Origin: Tubulanus polymorphus
Lineage: Eukaryota > Nemertea > Palaeonemertea > Tubulaniformes > Tubulanidae
Reading direction: 5' to 3'
NCBI RefSeq assembly: GCF_964204645.1
Contig: NC_134033.1
Span: 3,717,631-3,781,630, forward strand
DNA length: 64,000 nucleotides
This document shows positions 12,701 through 21,581 of the stretch, in pieces. The translations under genes were made by a program, and so were the position numbers. How positions within the stretch are numbered: the stretch's first letter is position 1; every line of letters starts with the position of its first letter. Under the pieces are notes generated by a model, which saw only the letters and a list, made by a program, of their open reading frames with translations, ran no database searches and was not told where the DNA came from.

Positions 12701-15700
12701 TCATAGAACCTGCATACCCATAATATCGAACATATTTTCTAAAACATTTTAATATTGAAATTATTTATTTACACATTTTTATATGGACTGCTTGTAGCCG
12801 CTGATGAAATTCACGCCGGCCCTAAACAGATTGTAGATATAGCTTCGTCATTTCACCAGCATCCCCATGTCAGGGTATGACTTTTATATCAGACTTCCGT
12901 ATCGTGTATACATCCGCCATTTAACCGAATTATCCGATTTACTTATCATTTCTATTTATGCCTGCCGCTTCTGATATAATCATACATCCTTTACTATTAC
13001 AATACGTCTTCTAATGATATTCAATGCAATATAACATTTCGACGTTCAAAAAGAGCTCATTATATAATCACAGGAATCCATTCTACATCTTTATCAATAA
13101 TATTTTGCCAAATAGCTTGTATGCGTACACATAGACCTGTGACGTTTTGCACATCGATTTACGGCTGTCGTTTGTTAAATGACGCTGAATGGTTAACATT
13201 GTTTAGGTTTTATAATGGTAACGTTTTATAAGGCATCAAAACAACTGATCCTTACTTAATCATTTTCAGGTAAATCGATTTCGGTGGTACCTAAAAGATC
13301 AGCTAGACTAACTTCGACGTTGCGCAGTGGCTTGATCCCGGTCGGAGCGTGCGGTATTGATTTTGCTTACTCGGTGAAAGGCCGACGAAGTCAATCGCAC
13401 TTAGAGGTATGGGAGAGAAAATAACAAATGATTACTGCAACTCGCTTTAGATTGGCCGGGCGAACTTCGGTTTTCGTATAGTTAGCCTCGACTTATGGTC
13501 GGAGCTCATAGTCATATGCGTCAAGTTCGGTCTTCATGCATTTCACATTGTCGGCTATCTTAGAACTAGTCCGAACTACTAGTACTAGCGAAGACGCTCA
13601 ATCCAATGGTTTGATATTTCCGGACTATAGTTCAAACTAAACAGCATCGTTCGATTTCTCGTAGTTCGCAAATAGTCGACTAACTCCGATGAGCGAGGTT
13701 CATCTGCTGGCATATTGAAAAAAATGAAATTAAAGAAAAAATTAGAAAAATGAATAAATAAATAAAGAAATTAAAAAAGAAATTAAAAAAAAAATAGATC
13801 TGCTGGCTGGCTGGTAAAAAATCGAGACTGTGCCGGGATGGAGGGGGGGGGGGGGTTAAAGATCTCCATGTTACAACTAAGAAGAGGGGCTTTTTGTTTT
13901 GATTTTCGTAGGTTTTCGTTGGAGACGGCACGTCTGATCAACTGATATGGACGTACCGCGGTCCGTACGTAAGGACCGAGCCTGCAAAATTCCTGAACGG
14001 CAAGGCGTGGTTCAACCCGGTCAGTCCTGATAGCGGCGCCGAACTGAAATTCGTAGCTAGATTCGAAAACGTTACGAATACCGGAATCGCGCTGGACGAT
14101 ATCGCATTTTTAGAATGCGACTCTAAACCAGGTAAAAACCGATATTAACTGAAATTGCCCTGATGTTTACTGATCTCGTAACATTACTGGCGCCAGTTTA
14201 AAACTAAGTCATTTTCCTAACAAAACGGTGCAGTTAGCAACAGTTAAATGGTTTATTATTGCGTTAGCCTCTGGGTTAAAGTTGATACCGGTCTGTTAAG
14301 CCTAGCGCACATCGACAAAGCGACTGGAGACAACTAGTTGCTAGTGAGCGAGTACCCCGCGCACATCGAAAATTTAGTAAACCCCAGCAACTGCGTGGCT
14401 CATGCCGGTCGCTAGGTCCATAGCGCACACATCGACAGCGACTGAGATGTGGTTTAGCAAATATTCTTGAGAGCATCACAAGTCACGTGACAAATAGCTT
14501 TGTTTTAGTCAGTTACAACCATGTGTTGTTGATTAGGGAGCGCTCACATCGACGGATATGAGAGCAACTGAGTACAACTAGTTGTTCAAAAGTAGAACAT
14601 GAGCAACTGGGTGGAACTGGAAATAGATGGACGCTAACCAGTCGTAAGCTCTCTCACATCGACAAATTCGAGCAACTGATTGTATCCAGCCAGTTGCTCT
14701 CATGCGCCGAAAACTGCCTGGCAACTAGTTGTCTCCAATCGCAGTGTCGATGTGCGCTAGGCTTAAAACTGGGCCTTGGGGACAAATCAGAAAAAAATAC
14801 CTTAAATGGTTGGAGATATCGGAGGTCCTGAGATGACACAAAGTTTCTAAAAGTTGTATGAAAACAATATGACAAGAAGCATTGGTTATTCCCTGTGAAG
14901 CGCAAAAAGGCCATATGAATTTGTAGGGCTCGACCCATAGATACCATGTACGGTACCGACTCTCAGGAAATGTAGGGCTCCGAAGCAATTTAAAGCTAGA
15001 TTTGACAAACTGGGCATAATTTGAAATTTTCACGCAAGTGCGGTGTATAACGGGCATAACGAAACATTGCAATATTCTACACTGCAGTGCGGTGTATCGT
15101 TGGTTACTAATATTCCGCGATTTTGGACAGGTGGTGCCATCTTTCGAAAGAGATTTTCATTTACCAACCAATAATTACTGTCATGGTGTATAGGCTACTG
15201 GTGAAGTCCATCACTGATTTATACATCGCATTGCCGTGTCGATGCGCCGAAAGGGTTACGATGACAGAGTGTGAGAGAATCTAATAATCTAATCTAATAT
15301 TGCAGCAGAATTATTGTATCGTTGCGTTTCGGGTGGTTTAAAAGATTTGATTTCCTTCTTGTGTTTCAGCGAGTTTAACCCCGAAGATTGTGTTCGAAGA
15401 CGTAGAAATGGTCGACGTCCGCAACCGAGCTATCAACATGACGTCACCGGACCCGGCGCTGCGCCCGCAGATCCTGCTCGATCGCGTGCACTTGCATCGG
15501 TTCGGGGTTTGGCGCAAGTTTTATATGCCGAACATATTCGACGCGTACGCGATACAAATCGGCGTCAAAAATGCCAACGTAACTTTACGTAACGTCGCGA
15601 TGTACGACCTGAACGTAGCGGGTATTCGCGTCGACGCGTACGCGCTCGATTATTCGAAATTCGAACTGATCGGCTCGACGATCAACGGAACTCTCGGACC

Positions 15701-18690
15701 CGCTCTGTTCGTCGCGTACGGTTACCGTTACCCGCACGAAGGCCGGTATCCGTTCGTCGCGCGTATTCGCAATTCTTCGATTACGCGCACGCTGCGGTTT
15801 ACAATGTCTGACAGGGCGATTTATTTAAACGGCATCGCTGTGAATATCACGAATAGCCGCATCAACGAGAACCGCGGATACGGGGTGATGTATGCGTACC
15901 ACGCGGACACGATCATCCGCGAAAGTCAGCTGTTGATGAACGCGCCGCGGGTCATTCAACTCTTATCCGCGAATATCTTAATGGCGAATAGCTCGTTTTA
16001 CAATCCGGGATCGTCGATACCGATTCGATGGCAGGATATGAACGGGCGGGAAGTGAGCGTCACGTGGAACTGGTGGGGACAGGCGTCTTAATCGGTGATC
16101 GGCGACGCTTTCAACGCTGCGGCTAAGTACGGTGCGAGACCGAATATTGAATATCTACCGCTCATACCGTTCGACGACCCGGCGCATATATCAGGTGAGT
16201 AAACTAGCCACACCTGGTGGATCTTAACTAGCTTCACTTGGATTACATGATCGTGACAGTGGGTAGTTGATGTCCTACTGCAATTAGCAGAAACCTGGTG
16301 GATCCTCACTTGCCACAAGTGGAATCCTCTATTGCCGTAGTATTGATGTCCTACTGCACAATAACGACACCTGGTGGATCCTTAATCCTCTTCTGCTGCA
16401 CTAGTTCATGTCCAACTGCACGCTAGCCACACCTGGTGGATCATCAATTGCCACAGTAACTTTGAGTATCTTTTTCTCTATACAGTTATAATTTGTCCGA
16501 TTGGTTGGTATATCTCGGGATCGAGTTGTTTGTTCTATCACGGCGGCGCCATGTCATTTTCAAACGCCGCTAAAACATGCGCGGTAAGAATGTTTTTAGA
16601 AATACCGTTCTCGAGTTTTCAGTTGTTTTCTGCCCTCATTGCATGACAGGAAATGGATTCGTTGTTTTTGTAGAAATATGCCAGTAGTTCCGTATTGAAA
16701 TCAACCAGCGTCGCGAAGGCGAAACATTTATGGCAGAAGACCGTCGACCAATCGGACAAAATTTGGATCGTAGCGGAACAGGTGAATGAATTGGCTAATT
16801 GAAAAATAAAATATTCATTATCTAAAATACTCAATTGCTACATGGAAAACTCCCCTTTCAGTGCGTCTGCACCGCAATGCGGTGAATAAATCGGCGATGT
16901 ATTAGCTAGTACACCACACTGCGGGGTGAAAATGTAAATACTTATAAGTTTTTTATTTCGATTGAAAGATGGCAGCAACTGTGATGTTAAATACTAGTAA
17001 CTATAAATACACCGCACCTCGGTGTAGACGCATTATCGCGGTATGATGCCTGTTTTTCAACACACGGGTAGAGATTTTGAAAATCTTCAAAGGGTTACGA
17101 CGAAAACGTGGAGGAGACTGAAGATCTAAAGTCTCTATTCTATGTTTTTAGGATGTTGGTTCTTGTTACACTCGCTCCGTATTCGGTGACGATAAGAGTA
17201 ACTCAGAAGATTGTAACAGTCTTTACCCGTTCATCTGTGATCACCAGGTGCCCGGTGAGTTCATATATTACCTATTGGCCTTGGAAGTCTACTGCGGGCT
17301 GGTTTTTGAAAATTCACTGGGGTTCAAAAGTTGATCTAATGATAATGCGCTGAATCCAGGGAAGTTGCTCTGAGCGCTTTACGTATTACCTCCAGCCTAT
17401 AAACTCTAACCATATATCAGACCTGGACTCTACCGGGGAGATGCAACATCCCTGCAACCAATACGCACTCGGGAGTCGTCTTATCAGGCCAGGGTGGAGA
17501 GAGACAATGAGGATAAGTGTCTTGCCCGAGGAAACTACTCGGCCACACCGCCCCAAAAAAAGTTGCCACACGTCAATCTCTCCAAACACGCACATGCCAA
17601 ATATTTATTCAAACACGAACGTGTCAATCTGCAGTATTTCCTAAACATGCACGTGTTCCATAATCTCCATACATGTAGATGTAAATCTCGAAACTTGCAC
17701 ATGTAAATCTGCGAACATAAACATGTTTCATAATTCCTAAACATGCACATGTCAATATCCTCTATATGGTCTATATTGTTGTTATTTCAGCAACATGCCT
17801 AGCAGTGAACAACTGTTCCAGTAACGGAGTTTGTAAAGCGATCGATACTTGTCTATGCAATAAAGGGTTTTCCGGTACGTTTTACACCGAGCTAATGGCA
17901 CGCACCACCAGATGGCGCGACTGTACAGTTAACTCATTTCTAACCTTTGACCTGAAACTTTTGGCTCCCGAATCCAAATATCATAAAACTAATAATCAAA
18001 AAGATATGAACTTTCTACTCAAAGCGTTTGGTTTAGTTTTCATTGATATTTGATTTGATCAAAAGGGTAGAAAAGCGAATTCAATTTTGATTGAAACGTT
18101 AAGAGAAATTGAAGACCGAGTAATCACTGGCGACACCTGGTGGATCCTCACTTGCCGTAGTAGCGATGGAGGTTCCCTGTAGAAATACATGGAAGAAAAA
18201 GGGTAATTTTCTTGTTATCATTTAAGCTTTGTTTTTATAAGGTGCTGATTGTAGCGTAGCGGTCACTTGCGGAAATGTATCGTTATGTTCGGGTCACGGA
18301 GATTGCGTCGATTTCGACGTCTGCCGCTGTTTCACCGGATGGACGGGATCTAACTGCGCGACGCCGGCTACAACTACGAAACCCACTCAACCCGCTACAG
18401 TTACTCAATTCTCGGCTACGCGACCCACTACAACCAATCGACCCACTACAACCAATCGACCCACTACAACAACGGTCGCTCGATCAACAACAACACCACT
18501 TCTCGCTAAACCGGCGCCAACTCCAGCCGCAAACCAAGACGAGTTGTTCATTACGGTGCTCGCCTCGTTGGGAGGTGTGTTGGGATTGCTGATGCTCGTC
18601 GCGATCGGCTGCCAAGTGCACAGTAGCCGCCAAAAACCGAAACTGGCCGCGAAGGAAAGTCAGGCGGTGGTGGATTTCGAAGCGATGTAA
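1951..18690 (+). CDS. bark: Bark beetle/Anakonda-like giant adhesion protein, 15 coding exons
   Basis: Coding exons read by splice sites and phase: 1951-2763, 3526-3751, 4489-6595, 7129-7415, 8217-8294, 8993-11323, 11750-11881, 13270-13406, 13912-14131, 15370-16194, 16486-16583, 16674-16781, 17152-17254, 17791-17874, 18242-18690. Their lengths sum to 7,998 nt, exactly 2,666 codons. Domain order is signal peptide, beta-helix, CUB-like, beta-helix, SRCR, CUB-like, beta-helix, SRCR, CUB-like, MAM, beta-helix, C-type lectin, two EGF repeats, Thr/Pro stalk, one transmembrane helix and a short tail of about 25 residues. This order is that of Drosophila Bark beetle (Anakonda), which builds tricellular septate junctions in epithelia. 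The Met at 1951 is preferred over 1912 because it directly precedes the hydrophobic signal segment; an acceptor at 1872 suggests an upstream non-coding exon. One in-frame TAA lies at 16089-16091 (codon 2351). Family assignment is confident; exact junctions of exons 4 and 7 are less certain. Confidence 0.85.
3078..3267. repeat. 15-bp minisatellite in bark intron 1
   Basis: About 12 units of CGGTCGAATTCTGAC with variants (CGGTTGAATTCCGAC, CGGTGGAATGCTGAC). The variant pair occurs twice, so a larger 75-90 bp unit has itself been duplicated. Confidence 0.9.
3309..3447. mobile_element. Short foldback element, GGGCC-AGTTTCAC family
   Basis: Ends CTGGGCCCAAGTTCACAAAA and TTTTTCGTGAAACTGGGCCC are inverted repeats. 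The same termini are found at 32540-32657. Short, non-coding and intronic, it fits a MITE. Confidence 0.55.
4489..7415 (+). CDS. bark: bark exons 3-4: beta-helix, SRCR 1, CUB-like segment
   Basis: Exon 3 (4489-6595) is one open block of about 700 codons. It has beta-helix turns, an 'NYWG' motif at about 5172, a second '[13 protein letters not shown]' start-of-helix motif at about 5430, and an SRCR domain at about 5720-6000 with the Cys pattern TLCRLMG...[18 protein letters not shown]-like segment begins at about 6440 and continues into exon 4 (7129-7415: [13 protein letters not shown], then [13 protein letters not shown]). Phases fit: exon 3 leaves AG, exon 4 supplies G. The acceptor of exon 4 (TTTTGTAG) is good. 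The donor chosen at 7416 (CCG|GTATGC) is the only nearby one that keeps the frame into exon 5, so it is plausible but not proven. Confidence 0.78.
7500..7790. repeat. Degenerate tandem repeats, CCCCCTATGACATCATCAAA family
   Basis: About four diverged units carry CCC(C)TATGAC(A/G)TCATCAAAT followed by TAGTGATTTGGTCTAC. The same family forms a long array at 56270-56790 and single units near 6705 and 48480. Located in a bark intron. Confidence 0.6.
7788..8085. mobile_element. MITE with inverted ends in bark intron 4
   Basis: CATCCTCGCTTGCCAGGGTT at the left is mirrored by AACCCTGGCAAGCGAGGATG at the right, enclosing an inner inverted pair GCCAATCAGA/TCTGATTGGC. Part of one end recurs at about 63213 (TCCTCGCTTGCAAGGGTTTC). 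The inner pair links it to the tRNA-like inverted elements elsewhere in the window. Confidence 0.65.
8217..11323 (+). CDS. bark: bark exons 5-6: beta-helix, SRCR 2, CUB-like segment
   Basis: Exon 5 is a 78-nt link ([16 protein letters not shown]) between TTCCAG and TT|GTAAGT. Exon 6 (8993-11323) is the largest exon, 777 codons long. It has beta-helix turns, an 'NFWN' motif at about 9812 equivalent to the NYWG of exon 3, a third helix-start motif [14 protein letters not shown] at about 10020, an SRCR domain at about 10190-10500 ([13 protein letters not shown], then [10 protein letters not shown]), more beta-helix, and a C-terminal CUB-like region. The internal order repeats that of exons 3-4, so the ectodomain is built of duplicated modules of about 800 residues. 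GC content and codon use of the exon contrast sharply with the AT-rich introns on both sides. Confidence 0.82.
8660..8800. mobile_element. Small inverted repeat in bark intron 5
   Basis: GTAATTGTATAAATAGG is mirrored by CCTATTTATACAGTTAC about 100 bp later. Non-coding; probably a MITE remnant. Confidence 0.4.
11400..11695. repeat. Tandem repeat, unit about 50 bp
   Basis: Units contain GGTTCTATAACCAATCTAAC and AACTTAAGACCAGTCTAAGC. The reverse complement of the same unit forms a short array at about 26870-27010 and a single trace near 45020. Confidence 0.75.
11750..14131 (+). CDS. bark: bark exons 7-9: MAM domain
   Basis: Three exons encode one MAM domain. Exon 7 (11750-11881) gives [13 protein letters not shown]...DIEWKRGNG. 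Exon 8 (13270-13406) gives [21 protein letters not shown]. Exon 9 (13912-14131) gives QLIWTYRGP and ends [14 protein letters not shown]. The CpW, CGI-F and aLDDIaf-eC signatures are those of MAM domains, adhesive modules of cell-surface proteins. Exon 8 can only be read in the frame that needs one leftover base from exon 7, which selects the donor at 11882 (CCG|GTTTGT) over the one at 11869. The 1.4-kb intron between exons 7 and 8 carries 41-bp tandem repeats (11885-12350). Confidence 0.8.
11885..12350. repeat. 41-bp tandem repeat in bark intron 7
   Basis: About 11 units alternate between TGGTTTACTGTCCCCTGATT and TGGTTTACTGTTCCCTGGTT forms, each followed by GTCAGGAACAGTCTCTGAAA or a variant. 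The alternation suggests amplification of a two-unit block. Confidence 0.85.
12360..13269. other. Bark intron 7, remainder
   Basis: Mostly unique AT-rich sequence with one short GC-rich palindromic patch (GGCCCGGCCCGCGGGCCCGG at about 12403-12422). No exon or ORF is supported. Confidence 0.4.
14292..14768. mobile_element. MITE with TTAA flanks in bark intron 9
   Basis: TTAAGCCTAGCGCACATCGA on the left is mirrored by TCGATGTGCGCTAGGCTTAA on the right, with about 45 bp of terminal inverted repeat that includes GGAGACAACTAGTTG. CACATCGACA recurs several times inside as subterminal repeats. TTAA at both borders suggests a TTAA-targeting transposase. Confidence 0.7.
15028..15256 (-). mobile_element. 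piggyBac-like MITE copy (reverse)
   Basis: Right end GCGCCGAAAGGGTTAC and internal CACTGCAGTGCGGTGTAT match, in reverse, the family described at 31991. Partial and diverged. Confidence 0.5.
15370..16194 (+). CDS. bark: bark exon 10: third beta-helix block, with an in-frame TAA
   Basis: The exon runs from GTTTCAG to TCAG|GTGAGT. It reads [20 protein letters not shown] and then beta-helix turns up to [10 protein letters not shown], where TAA (16089-16091) falls in frame. The same frame reopens at once as [20 protein letters not shown] and continues to the donor. The 'N-W-W-G' followed by I-x-D-A-F and a 'Y-L-P-L-I-P' ending is what the earlier beta-helix blocks show without a stop. Translation ending here would release an ectodomain of about 2,350 residues without lectin, EGF and membrane parts. 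Confidence 0.8.
16205..16450. repeat. 78-bp repeat, CACCTGGTGGATCCTCACTT family
   Basis: Three units with ACACCTGGTGGATC and GATGTCCTACTGCAC. A single unit lies at 18125-18175 and three more at 30655-30860, so the family is dispersed among introns of different genes. Confidence 0.7.
16486..17254 (+). CDS. bark: bark exons 11-13: C-type lectin domain
   Basis: Exons 16486-16583, 16674-16781 and 17152-17254 join in phase to give [32 protein letters not shown] and finally [12 protein letters not shown]. The start CPxGW, the mid-domain A-x-x-C and the closing YPFIC are the hallmarks of a C-type lectin fold. The usual WIG(L) region reads WIVAE and no EPN or QPD sugar-binding triplet is visible, so calcium-dependent sugar binding is doubtful. 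Bark proteins have a CTLD in this position, just before the membrane-proximal region. Confidence 0.78.
16853..17099 (+). mobile_element. piggyBac-like MITE copy
   Basis: Starts TTTCAGTGCGTCTGCACCGC and ends CTTCAAAGGGTTAC. Contains two near-palindromes of the TACACCGCAGTGCGGTGTA type. Lies in the bark intron between lectin exons 12 and 13. Confidence 0.55.
17791..18690 (+). CDS. bark: bark exons 14-15: EGF repeats, Thr/Pro stalk, transmembrane helix, tail
   Basis: Exon 14 (17791-17874) encodes an EGF-like start, [20 protein letters not shown], completed in exon 15 (18242-18690). Exon 15 then has a second EGF repeat ([19 protein letters not shown]). A Thr/Pro stalk follows with repeated RPTTTN units. 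The transmembrane helix is [20 protein letters not shown] and the charged tail ends in VVDFEAM before TAA at 18688. The tail has no recognised signalling motif; the acidic-hydrophobic end could be a protein-binding terminus, which is inference. Confidence 0.8.
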
Positions 18691-19626
18691 TCGGGTGGAA
18701 AATATTGATCACCGACACAATCATTCTTAATCTGGAATTGTTAACTGCACTTTTATCTAAATATTACATTATATTTAATTTAATTCAACGATATATTCTT
18801 ATAATTATTCAACCTTGTTACGAAAGCGTCTGTGATGTCGGTTTTATTTTTGTGAAATTCATATTTTTCTATTCAATTTTTCGAAGGCACGAGTTTTTCA
18901 TGGTTCTATGCAATAATGCGAAACAATACCGAGTAGACTGCGCTTGCGTCGCTAATCTCGCGAGACCAATAAATCTTTTTCTCCGAGGTACGCGATTCTG
19001 GGGTAGACGGAGCAGTAGAGGTGGTTTATCACGCGACGGATTGGTATATCAGGAAAATCTGCTATATTTTTTTCAGGCGCTTTACATAGCTCGGGGAATG
19101 GTATGACGAGATAATACGTCACAGGCTATGATGCCGGGCCGCGTAGACGTCTACGTCACGAGACAGTTGAAATAGTATAAAAAGGGTTTGGAGCTCTAAG
19201 AAAGAGGGTGGCCTCAGTTTAGTTTTGAGAAGAGATTGTAGTTAGTCGAGTAGGGAGAACTTATGGTGGCGGAGCTGGAGTGAGCCATGAGGCCGTGGGC
19301 TATGAAAGAATTTGAATGGACATTGTATGAAGAAGCTATATGGAAATAAATGATGGAACGATAGACCAAACGTTTGTATAGTCATTGTCAGTTGATAAGG
19401 TTTACATGAAGAACTCGTCTTGGCTGAATTTATTGTGGGATTTCTCTCGTGACCCCATGGACATATAAACTAGATTATAAGTCCACGAACACCCGCAACA
19501 CGGTGGCCAACGCAACAACCGCAGCAAGGGACAGGACGACGACTCTGTTTCGCTTTTGCTGCTTCAATCAGGGAACTCTGCCCGATTCGCTTATCTGCAT
19601 CTGCCGCCTGGTGACCCGCCTGGTTT
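18691..19626. mobile_element. Possible LTR remnant after bark
   Basis: After the bark 3' flank, a stretch from about 19090 has a TATA-like box (TATAAAAAGGG at 19176), an AATAAATG signal at about 19345, and ACACGGTGGCCAACGC at about 19498. The last resembles the primer-binding region that follows an LTR in Gypsy-type elements. No pol ORF is present and the borders cannot be set. Confidence 0.3.
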
Positions 19627-19668
19627 AAGCCGGGCAGAAGCAGAAACGTTTCTGCTTCTGCCCGGCTT
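19627..19668. repeat. Perfect 42-bp palindrome
   Basis: AAGCCGGGCAGAAGCAGAAA-C is followed with no spacer by its exact reverse complement. Each arm is 21 bp. Confidence 0.95.
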
Positions 19669-19674
19669 TGCTCA

Positions 19675-20015
19675 TCCTCCCCCGGCAGGGATTCGAACCT
19701 GATGGCATCGAGATTGCCACGGCACGAAACCCTGCCATAATCGACCGTGTGCGCAGATACATGCGCAGTTCAGATGATGTGATTTTTAGCCAATCAGAAA
19801 TCCCGTTTTATTTTAGCTCGGGTTTTCCCATTTAAAGTTCTTCCTTGAAATTTGCCTCAACGATTATACAACGAGCAATCTGATTGGTGCCGCCAGTTTT
19901 CGTTCGGAAAGCTGCGCATGTACCTGCGCACCCGGTCTACTGATGCAGGGGTTCGTGCCGTGGCTGAGTGTAGTGATGCCATCAGGTTCGAGTCCCTGCA
20001 GAGGGAGGATGGGCT
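19675..20015. mobile_element. Inverted-repeat element with tRNA-like ends, copy 1
   Basis: The left end holds GGGATTCGAACCTGATGGCA and the right end its mirror, TGCCATCAGGTTCGAGTCCC. The right arm reads in tRNA sense: TGCCGTGGCTGAGTG resembles a pol III A box of Leu/Ser tRNA, and GGTTCGAGTCC is a B box. The centre carries GCCAATCAGA/TCTGATTGGTG. Other copies are at 24335, 31378 and 54258. Confidence 0.7.
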
Positions 20016-20339
20016 TTGCTTTGCTTCTGTCCGAGAGTGAGCCCAAAATCCCGTGGTGTTGGATTGCGAACCCTCCCAACAGCTATTTTGACTTGTATTT
20101 TACCTGCAAAGAACTGATAGATATTTGTCAACGTACATTCATTTCGCTATATTTTACAATTTGTATTTTACAAAATAACAAATTTACACAAAATCTCAGT
20201 AAATTGGTATGAATTTATGAGTATTGATTTTCTACTCGCTGTTAACAGTAAATCTTACAAATGAATTGTAGCAGAAGACTTCAATAATTTCTTTATACTT
20301 AAAGTTAAAGTTAAATCAATTTTCCAATACGCGAGATGA

Positions 20340-20600
20340 CGCAGTCAGTTCCAGTATATTCTCAGATAGTCTACACTCAGACAGCACACTCTCATACAGT
20401 CACACTCTCAGACAGTCAGTTCACTCTCAGCAGTCAGTAAATTCTCAGACAGTCAGTACACTCTTAAGGCAGTCAGTACACTCTTAAGGCAGTCAGGACA
20501 CTCTTAAGGCAGTCAGGACACTCTCAGCAGTATGTAAACTCTCAGGCAGTCAGGACACTCAGACAGTCAGTACACTCTCAGACAGTCCTCAGACAGGCAG
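20340..20600. repeat. 19-bp minisatellite upstream of the GPCR
   Basis: About 13 units related to TACACTCTCAGACAGTCAG, many with indels. The array ends about 30 bp before the GPCR start codon and may lie in its 5' leader. Confidence 0.9.
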
Positions 20601-20627
20601 TGCACCCTCATTTGATCTGCATGAATC

Positions 20628-21581
20628 ATGATGAATTCTACTCAGATGCGAATTGGCCGACCTTACGTCAGTTACATCGTTCTCATGTCTGTGGTAAACA
20701 AGTCCGGAATATACCGTACTGTGTCACTGGTCGTTCTGCCCGTCGTGTTCCTGTTCGGAGCGTTTGGCAATTCAGCAGCTTTCCTGATTATGACCAGTCG
20801 CAGATTCCGCTGTTTATCTTACGCTAACTATCTTGTCATTTTGTCGGTCAGTGATTTCACGTTTTGTATCAATCTTATTCTGATGCCTGTTTTACAGTTT
20901 GTCCTCTTGCATTTGAAAACAGGTCCAATATTCATGATGAATTCACTGATCAGTTGTCAAATCTATGAATTTGTAATGGTACTTTCAGCCTTCAATAGTT
21001 CGTGGTTGATAGTAGCGATATCTCTTGAACGCGCGGCAGTTGTGCTCTTCCCGTTCACATCTCGTTTGATATGTACACCGAGATTCGCTAGATATGTTGT
21101 ATCGATGATTACTGCAGTGAATGTACTGATTCTCTATCTCACACCTATTTTGTCGATGTACGTTTCTGACCAGTTTAGTGGATGTTACTACGAACTTTCT
21201 GACCAAATGATCCTTTTCACTTTAAGCGGTATCTACGTTTTCCTTCTGCCGCTAGCTTTGATTATAACATCAAATACTGTTATAATAGTTCAGTTGTTCA
21301 GAGGTTCAAAAATGGTTTCGTCCGATAAGAAAACTGCAAAATCAAAAAGTACAACAATAATGCTCGTAACGGTTTCACTCGCATTTGCAATATTCACACT
21401 TCCATCAACTATAACTACATTGTTACCAGTCTCGCTAGAACAGGGCGAATTTCTATATGACATATTCGCACAGTTTCAAATGTGGAACTATGTTGTTAAT
21501 TTCTACATATATCTTCTACTGGGACGAGAAATTCGCGAATATTTCTGTATGAAAATCCGCTGTAAAAAGTCCGTTAAATAA
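20628..21581 (+). CDS. Rhodopsin-class (class A) GPCR, orphan, single exon
   Basis: 317 residues with seven hydrophobic segments. TM1 includes FGAFGNSAAFLIM (the GN of helix 1) and TM2 includes LSVSDFTFCINLIL (the LxxxD of helix 2). A Cys before TM3 (ISCQIYEF) can pair with the Cys in the second extracellular loop (SGCYYEL). The E/DRY motif is present as LERAAVV. TM6 is TIMLVTVSLAFAIFTLP, and TM7 has NFYIYLLLGREIREYF in place of NPxxY-L. The N-terminus (MMNSTQMRIG) has one N-glycosylation sequon. The short loops and missing Pro of NPxxY resemble the lineage-specific peptide-receptor-like GPCRs expanded in marine invertebrates; no ligand can be named. A 19-bp minisatellite lies directly upstream, and a truncated copy of the gene lies 2.8 kb downstream. 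Confidence 0.85.
   Translation: MMNSTQMRIGRPYVSYIVLMSVVNKSGIYRTVSLVVLPVVFLFGAFGNSAAFLIMTSRRFRCLSYANYLVILSVSDFTFCINLILMPVLQFVLLHLKTGPIFMMNSLISCQIYEFVMVLSAFNSSWLIVAISLERAAVVLFPFTSRLICTPRFARYVVSMITAVNVLILYLTPILSMYVSDQFSGCYYELSDQMILFTLSGIYVFLLPLALIITSNTVIIVQLFRGSKMVSSDKKTAKSKSTTIMLVTVSLAFAIFTLPSTITTLLPVSLEQGEFLYDIFAQFQMWNYVVNFYIYLLLGREIREYFCMKIRCKKSVK

Noticed and set aside
18275-18592. 105-codon ORF in the last bark exon
   Set aside because: It is a shifted frame of the EGF and Thr/Pro-stalk exon; the true frame has the Cys pattern and transmembrane helix.
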